A DNA stretch of 64,000 bases from Symbiodinium natans (lineage: Eukaryota > Sar > Dinophyceae > Suessiales > Symbiodiniaceae), in contig CAJNDS010002591.1 of NCBI GenBank assembly GCA_905221605.1, positions 192,679-256,678 of the forward strand. The letters run 5' to 3'. The notes beneath the pieces are model-generated. The model had not been told where the DNA came from. It saw only the letters and a list, made by a program, of their open reading frames with translations, and did no database searches. A program made the translations under genes and the position numbers. Below are positions 22,925-32,700 of this stretch, piece by piece (positions within the stretch are counted from its first letter, which is position 1; every line of letters begins with the position of its first letter).

Positions 22925-24399
22925 TCAGGCCTTCTTGCCTGGGTGGTCAATGAATGCATGCTTGCCGAAGCAATTGGGTCGGCAGCACACGTGCCAGCCC
23001 TTAGCGCATTTGCCGCCCAACGGAGCGTCCTGGCATTCACCGAGGTTGGCACCGAAGCAGATAGGCTCGCCTTGAGGCGTAACGGCCACACCACCTCTCA
23101 GCTTGAAAGGCATAGGCGTCTGCGACCCTTTGCCTTCTCGTGTCCATTGGTTCCAACGACGGCCCTCTTTGGAACCCCACGGGTCCTTGCCCCCGCCATG
23201 ATTCTTGCCACCCTTCTCTTTTCCTCTCCGTCCTTTTCCCCAGAACTCGGATCTGGCGAGTTTCTGCGGCTGGCCGGCCTTGCCGTCCCATGGGATCTGT
23301 CGCTTCCAACCACCGAAGCCCTTGCCTTTGCCTTTCCCAGGAAAGGTCGCCTCCGCATTTGCTGAGAGGCAGGAGCGGGAAGCTAACTTCCGCTGCCTCC
23401 ATGGCCTTTGTGAAGGCATCGTCCAGGCATCGAGGAGTCGCCAAGTCCGCGTTTGGTGCTGCCCGTTCGAGTTTGATGCTCACCTGGGCGAGTACCAGCC
23501 ATAGAGCCTTGTCTGCCCTAAGGACCTGAGCAAGGGAAATTGGGGCATAGCCTGGTATAGCCGGGTCCTGCAGCCGGCTGAATGCTTTCTGCAACCACTT
23601 TTCGTGGACCTTATAGCTGAGGACGCCCACCAGGTCGAAGGCTAAGCCACGCCTCTGCATGGCGCGGTAGGTTGCCATCTCCGTACCCAGCTTTGCTTGT
23701 GCTGAGGAAGCCTTCTCCGTAATGGTGAGGCTGGCTCCCGAAGTGTCGAGCGCTAGCTCCTTGCCCTTTCGTCTGGGACAGTTCCTGCTGACGAGTCGGA
23801 ATCTTTGATGGGTGCAGGTACTTGATGGAGCTGTGCTCAACCATCGTTGCTATGACATCGTACACGGAGTGGGCAGGCTCTAGGTCGTTCTTGATCTCAA
23901 TGCCTGCCAGCCTGGTCGCTTGACACGTCATCCTTTGATGGCGCTCGGCCCCAGGCATGTGCCGGGCGATCGATTCGGGCTTCTGTTCCACAACCGACTT
24001 CAAATGAGACAAAGCCATGGTCTGCGACTCGAAGAGTAGCCGCTTCGCCTGGGTCACCAGCGCCAGAGTCGGATTGGCAGCCCCTATTTTGGTCAGGAGG
24101 GCTTCAACCGATGCATCTGTCAGCGGTTGCCCCGGCGGAGACGCCGCGTAAGCTGCCTGGCTGACCGTCTTGATCCCTTGTGCCACGAGCTTATTTATCA
24201 CGTCCTCAGCCATGCCCACTCTGGCCGCATGTTCCTTGAAGAAAGCCTCCGAGTCTGCTGTGCTAGCCATTGCTCGAAAGACGCTATCTCTGACCTCGGG
24301 CCCGGGCGAGAGCTCGGAAAGGCGACACCGCAACCTCTGAAGCACTGAGGTACATCCTCCGTCGCTCTTTGTTTTGCTGATCATGCCTGTGCAAAACAT
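22925..24399 (-). pseudogene. Gag-like protein with Cys/His zinc finger, frameshifted
   Basis: Three overlapping frames (24399-23611, 23840-23037, 23419-22925) join into one gag-like protein of dinoflagellate type. The N-terminal part begins around MASTADSEAFFKEHAARVGM (ATG at 24270). The middle includes ATYRAMQRRGLAFDLVGVLS. A Lys/Gly/Trp-rich basic linker leads to a C-terminal finger, ICFGANLGECQDAP then GGKCAKGWHVC and NCFGKHAF. Frameshifts lie near 23800 and 23340. Its first possible ATG overlaps the end of the recombinase frame by 19 nt, so the two probably belonged to one transcript. Gag identity is inference from composition, finger and context. Confidence 0.6.
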
Positions 24400-26572
24400 C
24401 GTTTACACAAAACTGAACCTTCAAGAGTATGAGCTACTCGAGAAAAGTTCTCTGTCACAACTGGGCCGCACTTAAGAGACACCGCACCTGGCCTATGCAG
24501 GTGCACGACTGTCGATTTGACATTTCGCAGTGCCTCAAATCCGTCGGGGAGGGCCTGGTCGCACGTCTCCTCCTCTATGGACGTGGAACTCGCCGTGTCT
24601 GAGTCGGAGCTGGATACAGGGGATACTACATCAGTTGCCACGAGGCCGGCGCCCGAGCAAACTGTGCCCCTTTCGTCTTCTGGTACATCTCCAGGTTCTG
24701 TAATCCCAGGCTGCTGCGTTGTCCCGTTTGCCACATCTACTCCTACAACCACCTCTGGGCTGTGGCCACGGGTATCCTTTCGGTTCGGAGCTGCACCTTG
24801 TCCCTTCCATCAGAAGCCATCGCTTCCGGAAATTGGTGCCAAAAAGAGAGGTCCCTGTTGGGCTTGCTACATGCTGCTCTTCCCCGTCGACACTGGCTTG
24901 CTCCGTGCGATCTGGGCCTTCCCACTTTGCTGTCATCAGACGGGGCACTGCTGGTGGCTCGCTGACCATGCTCCAGGACGGAGCTGCCTCGCTGACATTC
25001 TCCCTAACAAAGTAGCCACTCCTGGTAGCGTCAGGAAGGAATGAACCTTCGCGTATCTGTTGGAGCATCTGTTCTAATTGGCGAATTGGTCCGCTCAAAG
25101 CATCCCGAGAGTAAGCCAGGTCACTCATGGGTCCTGTGCTATGGTGTGCCAACAATGTCTGCGTCTCACCGTGTATCCCAAACCTACTGAGCCAACCCAG
25201 CACCGTGTGCTTGAGACAGTGCGACGTAGTGCGCTGTCGGGTGGGATCACTCCTCAACAGCAGTCCATGCAGCCAGTCCGACGCCTCAGCTGTGTCTATG
25301 TGTCGTTTGAGGAAGGATCCCTCTGGTCCTGGGGCCGGGAGCAGTGCCCCGAGTGGTCGCTTCGCTAGGTCGATACCTGCTAACTGAGCAGCATGGGCCA
25401 TTCAAGTGCCCAAGAGAAGTCGGGGCTGACTCCCTGAATGGGAGCCACCAATGGCATGAACATCGCCTTCTTTTTCTTAGCTTGGCTGCTCTGCTTGACA
25501 TGGCGTGCCCTTGCTTCTACGTAGCCAACAGGCCGTCCAGCTACTTCTGTGACATCGAAAGAGAGGCTGTCAATGCACGCTACATCGCTCCAGCGGTTCC
25601 GCGCGAACAACTGGAAGCACATGACCCCTGCAGCGACCTGTCGATGGGGTCAGCATCCTGTGCACGTATAGCTTCTTCCACCTGTCGCACCTCGCTAACG
25701 GTCAAATCACGGGCCTGGTTTTGAGGCAACTGCTCTCCTGCAGAACGGTCTGCTGCACCCACCACTCGTGGTGACAAAACCGCCTCCAAGTTGTGACATC
25801 TTAGCACATGCTGGGCTAGGCGCAAAGCTTGGACCGTCCCGAGGGCTGCCAGCTTCCCTGTTGACCTGCAGGTCAGCTCCTTCAGGAAAGCATACAAGAT
25901 CGGCTCCGGAGGCATGAGCGGTTCGTGACTGTCTACGCCTGGTCTCAGCCACTTCATAAACCTGATAAGAGATGTGGCTCGTTTGAGTGCAGTATGGGGT
26001 GACTTAATGCCAAAAACATCTCGGATAGAGGAGAGAGCTTCCTCCTCTTCCATGCTGCACACACTCTGGACAAACTTACCAGCTGAGGGTGACGCTAGCA
26101 TGAGCGTCAACCAGAGTTTGACAGCTCGGCCCCACACGTATTCGCTCTTCTCATCGAAGTCTCTGTCAGGCTTGCGCCTGACTGCCTGCAGGAAAATGGC
26201 CTTGTCAGGTTTGACTACTCGGCACTGACGCTTCACCGAGTGTTGCGCCGACAGCTCCCTTAGTGGGAGTTCCGCTTGACCATACATGGTGGGGGTAGGT
26301 AGGTCATCGCTTATGATCGACGGCCTGGAGAAAATTTCTTGAAAAACTCCCGAGTCCCAAGGCAGTCTGATGACTGGCAACGTGGCTTGCTCAACAATGA
26401 TATGCTCACTCACTCCGTCTTGTGTAGCCTGTACTGGTAGGGCCGGCGCAATCGCCTCATCGGAGTCACTTTCCGACGGGACTTCTAGGGCTCTCATGCT
26501 GCAAGCCAACTCACGATGCATAATCATGCGACCCTCATGAGCTGACCCTGCACCGAGTCTGGGGACCCGCAA
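24381..26572 (-). pseudogene. Tyrosine recombinase of a YR (DIRS-like) retroelement, frameshifted
   Basis: The N-terminal part (26572-25580) has a core-binding-like helical region (DVFGIKSPHTALKRATSLIR). After a frameshift near 25625 the catalytic Arg box appears as ARNRWSD (about 25595). After a second shift near 25400 come the remaining boxes: H-x-x-K in SHCLKHTVLGW, LAHHST, and the nucleophile in AYSRDAL (Tyr codon near 25112). A third shift near 24770 leads to a tail ending LCKRCF. The set Arg, His-x-x-Lys, His and Tyr defines a tyrosine recombinase, as used by DIRS/Ngaro-type retroelements and Cryptons. Three frameshifts make it a pseudogene. Confidence 0.65.
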
Positions 26573-26678
26573 CTGTCAGTGGGGAGGGGGGGTGATGTGC
26601 AATGGCGGACTCCGACCCCTTATTTTCTCACACCTCTGTCCGACCTCGCTTCAAAACTGTCAGACAGGCCAGAGCTTG

Positions 26679-27888
26679 TCATGGCTGGAAACACTGGTAC
26701 ACGAAGATGACTCCCTGTTGGCCTTTGGAGTGGGCGGCCGTTTTTTGAAAGGCCGCCTCAATGGTGCCAGGATCTGGCGCCTCCAGCGTCCCCCTTCCAC
26801 TGAATCCAAAACTTGGATAATCCTCATGAAGCCCGATGCCCACCGCGGAGACGAAGCCGGTGCCGTGGGCCATGACCAGGTCATGCCGATGATCTTCACA
26901 CTTGGTGTAGCTCGGGCCTGTGATCATGGTCGAAACGATGATCCCTTCGGCTCCTGGCATGCGGGTGCGCATGGCATGCAGCTTGCCATCCTCGCCCATG
27001 GGGGATCTTCCTCCGTCTAAGAAGGCTGCAAGCACTGCTGCAAGCCTGTGGAAGGTCTGGTCGGGCATGGAGATGGCGACCTCATTCAGGGCCTTCTTGC
27101 AGGCTTCCACTGATTCCGCCGAGACCTCTCCGCGCGCCTGGGTCCAGGTCATGCTCCAAAAATCTTTGAGCCGCCCCATTTGAACCAATTCCCTGGCACT
27201 CAGGGGACGATCCACCGAATGGTGGGCCTGCTCGATGGCCTCCTTCCAAACTGATGCCGCATAGGCCTGGTCTTCTCTTTCAACGTCCCGCTGCCTGGCG
27301 GGACAGGTTCCGGCAGGTCCAAGGGGTCGGTCGACGACCGCCCCTGATCAAACTTCCCTGTCTGCAAGATCAGGGGGACCCCAGGCGTTACCGCCTGACC
27401 TTCTCCTGGGGCTTTCTCATCACGCTCCCATTTGTTCCAGCCCTTTGGCCATTTCTCTCTGTCTCCGCCCCCTTTCTTCTGTGGCCACCTGTTCTTCTGC
27501 TGCCAGTCACCCTGCTTCCAGGATTGGCCTTTCCACTTGTCAGATTGCCACGAATCCTTGTTCGTCCACTGGCTCTGACCCTTAGAACCGTAGGACGCTG
27601 GCAATGTCGCCGCGGTGTGCGGGGGGCAGCTTGGGCCTGTGCCGCTTGGGTCACCAGGGCGGTGTAATGATTGACATCCACCTGAATCATCCCTTGTGCC
27701 ACGGAAGACGAGGCCTGGGAGGGGCTTCCCCTGTCATGGTCTCTCCGACCTCTTCGCCTTCTTGAGCGATGCCTCCTCGGCTCGTCGCTGGAGCTGCTGC
27801 TCCTGCGTCGTCTCCCCCGTCTGCTTTCTTTTGGTTGACTGGGGGCTGGCACATTGGGTCCGTACGCAAATGGCATCATAGGCCACAT
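26679..27888 (-). pseudogene. Arg/Ser-rich gag-like protein, frameshifted
   Basis: The first frame (27888-27388) starts MWPMMPFAYGPNVPAPSQPK and runs into an RS-type tract (GRRRRSSSSSDEPRRHRSRR). Frameshifts near 27600 and 27270 connect it to a Trp/Lys/Gln-rich linker (DSWQSDKWKGQSWKQGDWQQ) and then to 27215-26679 (SARELVQMGRLKDFWSMTWT). The nucleic-acid-binding composition and position upstream of the recombinase suggest a gag role. No zinc finger is seen, so this is tentative. Confidence 0.4.
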
Positions 27889-27895
27889 GATTCTT

Positions 27896-28225
27896 GAGTC
27901 CCTTTGGACTGGGGCCTTCGCCCTCTTGATGTGCCGCTCTTTTCTTTTAAGGGCCTTTGCCCGGAGATCCGACCCTTGTCGATCCTGTTGGTTCCCTGTG
28001 GAACACTCGAGCCGAGGGAAATCCGACTGAGATATGCTGAGCTAAGCAGAGATCAAGTGCGACAGGATCTAAGCTGTCAAAGTCTGTTGTCATTCCCTTT
28101 TCCTTCTCATTCATCAGTGGCTCGCTAAGTCCCTTTGGACTGGGGCCTCTGCCCTATTGATGTGGTTCTCTCTCTGTAAGAGGCTTTCCCTAGATGGTCG
28201 ACCTTTGTCGACATCATGAGCCTAC
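27896..28225. repeat. Pair of imperfect direct repeats, 232 bp apart
   Basis: GTCCCTTTGGACTGGGGCC at about 27898 recurs at about 28130, each followed by ~75 nt of related sequence including GATGTG and CC(C)TTGTCGA. They lie immediately upstream of the minus-strand gag-like frame, in its presumed leader. They may be the remains of the element's terminal or split repeats. Confidence 0.55.
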
Positions 28226-28503
28226 TGCACAAAACTCTAGCCAGGGGCCGAGCAGTCCCGCACTGCACTCCTGCACAGGTGACAAGATTCTGGTGCGCAG
28301 TCAGCCATACCCTAGTCATACTCTGTTCTCAACATGCATACTGCTCTCATCTTTCATGAGTGTAAGGACTGGGCCTACGGTCATCCCTCACATATCCCTT
28401 GCAAAATGCCAACGCTGGACACTGAGGGGGCGGCAACCTTGACAGTCCTACCGATACTGCAGCAAGCAAGCACACTCCACCATGTTTTCAGTTATGCAGT
28501 AAG
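28226..28503. other. Spacer, no gene seen
   Basis: Between the direct-repeat pair and the end of the next minus-strand ORF. No motif or repeat was recognised. Confidence 0.4.
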
Positions 28504-29139
28504 TCAATCAATGTCAATGCAGCCACCTGGATTCGCTTGTAGACGCCAGAGGCTATGGTTTTCCGTAAAACACTCGCTGATGCACACATTCGAATCGTGC
28601 GTCCCTGTGGTGCTTGACCCGGGACGGGAAATGTCCAAAGAGAACTCTTGGTGAACAAAAGATTCAAACTCACCATTCGCTCTACGCACTTGTTCAGTCC
28701 ATGGGGGTGCGGCATCTGTGGTTTCATGCTGAGGCCACACTGTGGATGTGACTGCAGACCAAGGAAGATGATGAGGAGGATTTGGGTCTTCAACATACAA
28801 ATGTAAGAAGGCCTGGAGGAGTTCACCCTTTAGGTCCTGCAACGCCAAGCTGACGAGAGCTTCAGGTGTGTCACATCGTTGAGCTCTATGGTGGGCACGA
28901 TCGACGAGCCTGGCAAGCCTGGCCTGCCACTGATTTTCCGTGAATCCAAATCTTTTGGGGTCGAGCATGCCAAAATCCTCCAGAACCTGTTCCTGCAGAA
29001 ACTCCGTCAAACCTTCACGCATGTGATCGAGAGCTGCAGCGTGTAGCGCCATGGCATGGATTTCACAAGTTCTCAGACCAAAATCTTGAGACAAGAAAAC
29101 GAAAGGATAGCAGCACTGGCAGCAAGTACCTAAATGCAT
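28504..29139 (-). CDS. Hypothetical 211-residue protein upstream of the YR element
   Basis: Not recognised. The ORF starts at an ATG. From about residue 30 it has a non-repetitive, helix-rich stretch (MALHAAALDHMREGLTEFLQ, then DPKRFGFTENQWQARLARLV) with balanced composition, unlike the shadow frames nearby. The C-terminal third is Ser/Thr/Asn-rich. It could be the first gene of the element or an unrelated captured fragment. The region 29140-29600 upstream has no other gene. Confidence 0.35.
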   Translation of the reverse strand: MHLGTCCQCCYPFVFLSQDFGLRTCEIHAMALHAAALDHMREGLTEFLQEQVLEDFGMLDPKRFGFTENQWQARLARLVDRAHHRAQRCDTPEALVSLALQDLKGELLQAFLHLYVEDPNPPHHLPWSAVTSTVWPQHETTDAAPPWTEQVRRANGEFESFVHQEFSLDISRPGSSTTGTHDSNVCISECFTENHSLWRLQANPGGCIDID

Positions 29140-29604
29140 GGGAAGTCACGAAGCAACTCCTTTGCAGAGGCAATGCGACAACTGCCTGGCGTGGTTTGAC
29201 AACTGCCATGGTCTCTCCTCGCGCGTGCACCATACTGTCTCGCAAGGTCCTCCAGGACAATGCAATTGGCCAAAGAAAGAGACATGCTCGATCACACTGA
29301 GGCACAAACTTCTCAGCATACTCGCTCACCATACACTCTGTGCCACTAAACAAGGCATGACATGCCCAAACAAAGTGCAGACACACCGTAGAAACTCAGT
29401 GGGCTCGCTCAATCACACTGAGGTGCCCGGCAGTCTGAATCTCTCAGAAAAAAGCAGAGTGCACTACTGCTCACCTCAAACACAGGCCAAAACCGTGACA
29501 CAAACATGGAGTATCTTCCAGCTGAGTACACAAATGCTCCCTTTAGCTCGGAGCAAACCTGGCATGGCTCGAAATGCAGTTCGTCACGAGGCCCGTTAAA
29601 AGAC

Positions 29605-29638
29605 GAACCTGTTGAGGCTCAACCCGGTTGGGCTTTTT
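29605..29638 (+). other. Stem-loop followed by T-rich tract
   Basis: GGCTCAACC-CGG-TTGGGC can form a short stem, followed by TTTTTATTTT. It looks like an intrinsic terminator but lies in nuclear DNA at the junction between the GC-rich block and the tail of the 1,306-bp module, so the resemblance may be accidental. Confidence 0.25.
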
Positions 29639-29758
29639 ATTTTGCTCATCTGACTCTCAGTGCCCTCTCGGGCTGAGCCAAAAATTTCTCACGCATTCCA
29701 TGGTGAAAAATTTTCTCCCAAAATAAAGTTAAAGGTTTGTACTCAAGAGTACCAAGCC
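29631..29758. mobile_element. Terminal ~128 bp of the third 1,306-bp module unit
   Basis: From ATTTTGCTCATCTGACTCTC through GTACTCAAGAGTACCAAGCC this matches the last ~118-128 bp of the units at 10818-10934 and 12124-12240, with a 5-bp insertion (TTAAA). It ends exactly at the unit boundary and is followed by AAACAAGATTTT of the 2-kb satellite. It is therefore the far end of the unit broken at 12291. Confidence 0.85.
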
Positions 29759-32700
29759 CAAACAAGATTTTTTCTATTCGTACTGTTTGCGTCAACACTG
29801 AAGAAAACAAAAAACGCCGTCGATACGCGTGTTCTTCTTTTAGCTGGCATTCAAGACAAAGCAGTCTTGCATTGTTCGCGTGCGATCTTTCTCGCACAGT
29901 TAGAGAAAGTTCCGGTTCCAAACAAGTTCACACTTTGCCGCCTTGCTGCCTGCTGTTCTAATTTTGGGGGGAAGACTGACACAAGACTTAGACTGGAACC
30001 GACTGAGAGGCTTATTTGTTTTACTCGCAACGAGGAGCTGTGAAAGCCAGATCTGGCTTCCCGTGTGTGAAAAAAAACGCCGCAACTGGGCCCAAAAATG
30101 GCTCCCAAACTTGGGTTCCAATTTGAGGCTCCAACCTGGGTGGCCTTGTATGTTCACACAGGAAATCCAAAATCTAGGGCCCGTTTTTGGTGCCCAGAAT
30201 TGAGCTGCTTTTGGAACCCATTTGAGTTCAATAATGATTGAAATCAACTCACAGACAAACAAGATTTTTTCTATTCGATACTGTTTGCGTCAACACTGAA
30301 GAAAACAAAAAACGCCGTCGGTACGCGTGTTCTTCTTTTAGCTGGCATTCAAGACAAAGCAGTCTTGCATTGTTCGCGTGCGATCTTCTCGCACTGTGGA
30401 GATCACTTCGGCTTCCCCACCATTTCGGGTTGATTTCTGGCCCTCTTTTTTGTGTCTCCAAAATCCACACACCTTTCACTGAGACTCCCTTAACCCACAC
30501 ACTGACACTTGCACCGCAAACCAACCCACTTTGCAACCACAAATGCTCACACACACACACACACACATCCACAACACTCTTGCACATGCGCCCTCAGGAA
30601 AACAGCCGGATGCACGTTCTTATGGACATCTTTAAGTTCCGAGTGCAATTTTTTTCACTGTCTTTCTGGTCAATCGACAGCTTACCGGGCTGACAGCACT
30701 CACCAAAACACTTGCTGAACGATCTGTTTGTGTTTTAGTTCAGGGCGGTTTCTCGAAACTCTCTCTTTCTGAAGCTTGCAACTCAACTGAGAGATCATCC
30801 CAACAAAAAACCATTGAACAAAAGCAAGAGTTCAGACGGGCGAAGGCAATTTGAACTGAAAAAAACAAAAAGTGTTGCTGTGTATGAATCTGCTGCTGAA
30901 TCTGAAGAAAATTGTCTGAGTGTCACGACTCTGGCTTCTTTCCAGTGTTTTCTCGATTTCTCCAAAGTTCAAAAAGAAAAACCAATGTTTTTGCAGTTCT
31001 TGCTAACATTGAAAAAAAGATCACACTGACCTCTCATCATGGCCAGAACGACTTGAGAGTCGCCCAGCCTCGATTTCCACTCCATTCGACTGTTTTGACA
31101 AATTCTCTTGTCTTTGATTCTCCAAAATGGCCAAACAGAAATTCAAGGCACACTGAAATTTGACAGAAGATTGAGCAGAAGAAACTCTGCTTTCTTTCAG
31201 GCTGGGTGCTCTCAATTCTTTGTCTTTCGTTTTGGTTGCGTGTTGCAATTCTTCTCTGGATTCAGCACCATTCAACGAATTTTCAAAATTTCTGAAGTCT
31301 CCGAAAATGTTGAAAAAAACCCTCAAAATCAACACTTGATCAGTTAAATTTGTTGAATTTACTCTGGTGTTTCGCTCGCTTCGCTCGCACTTATTCACAT
31401 TCTGGAAATACACTTTGCAATTCTCAAGTGGTTTGGCTTGGGCGTCGCGCGCAACCTTAACGAATCAACACCACGGTTGAACTCGTCTCGTCCTGCAGTT
31501 GATTTCTGTCCAAACGGCACTGTCAGAGGCTTTCAAAAACACTTGTTTCAAAAGCATTGAACTTTTCCAAGCTGCAGTTTCCACCAAGCCATTTTAAAAA
31601 AACATGTTGCATCTTCAAGTGTTCTTGTTGACTCTGCACCCTTCTTTCTCCTCTTCTGCCTTCAGGCCTTGCACCAAAACCTGGAGAATCTGAAACCAAG
31701 ATGAGGGGCAGCAAAATTGATCGAAAAGGTAGGGAAGCTCCAGTGACCTCCACAGTTAGAGAGAGTTCCGGTTCCAAACAAGTTCACACTTTGCCGCCTT
31801 GCTGCCTGCTGTTCTAATTTTGGGGGAAGACTGACACAAGACTTAGACTGGATCCGACTGAGAGGCTTATTTGTTTTACTTGCCACGAAAAGCTGTGAAA
31901 GCCAGATCTGGCTTCCCGTGTGTGAAAAAAACGCCGCAACTGGGCCCAAAAGTGGCTCCTAAACTTGGGTTCCAATTTGAGGCTCCAACCTGGGTGGCCT
32001 TGTATGTTCTCACAGGAAATCCAAAATCTAGGGCCCGTTTTCGGTGCCCAGAATTGAGCTGCTTTTGGAACCCATTTGAGTTCAATAATAATTGAAAATC
32101 AACTCACAGACAAACAAGATTTTTTCTATTCGATACTGTTTGCATCAACACTCAAGAAAACAAAAAACGCGGTTGATACGCGTGTTCTTATCTTGCTAAA
32201 CTTGTCTTTAGCTGGCATTCAAGACAACAGTCTTGCATTGTTCCCGTGCGATCTTTCTCGCACTGTGGAGGTCACTTCGGCTTCCCTACCTTTTGGAGTT
32301 GATTCCTTGCCCTCTTTTTGTGTCTCCAAAATCCACACACCTTTCACCACCCGCACACTTCCACACTTGAACAGCCAGCAGAACCCAGCCGACAGACACG
32401 CAAACGCACACCACCCACTAAAGCCACTTTGCACCCACATCATGAAACACACCACACTCCATGACACACACAACTCTCTGCCAAAACGCCGAAACCACAA
32501 CACACCACACCCATTCACAATGAAAAAAACGAGGTAAACACACACAGACACCACTGCAAGGCCACTGTTTTTTGATTTGGTGTTACTAAGGCACAGAAAG
32601 GCACACACAGCGACCAAAATGAAGGTGCAGAAAAGGCACTACACAGCGACCAAAAATGAAGACACGAAAAATGCAAAACACAAGCGACCAAAAATGAAGG

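Noticed and set aside
29605-29638. Bacterial-type intrinsic terminator
   Set aside because: Nuclear eukaryotic context at a repeat junction. Kept only as a low-confidence stem-loop.
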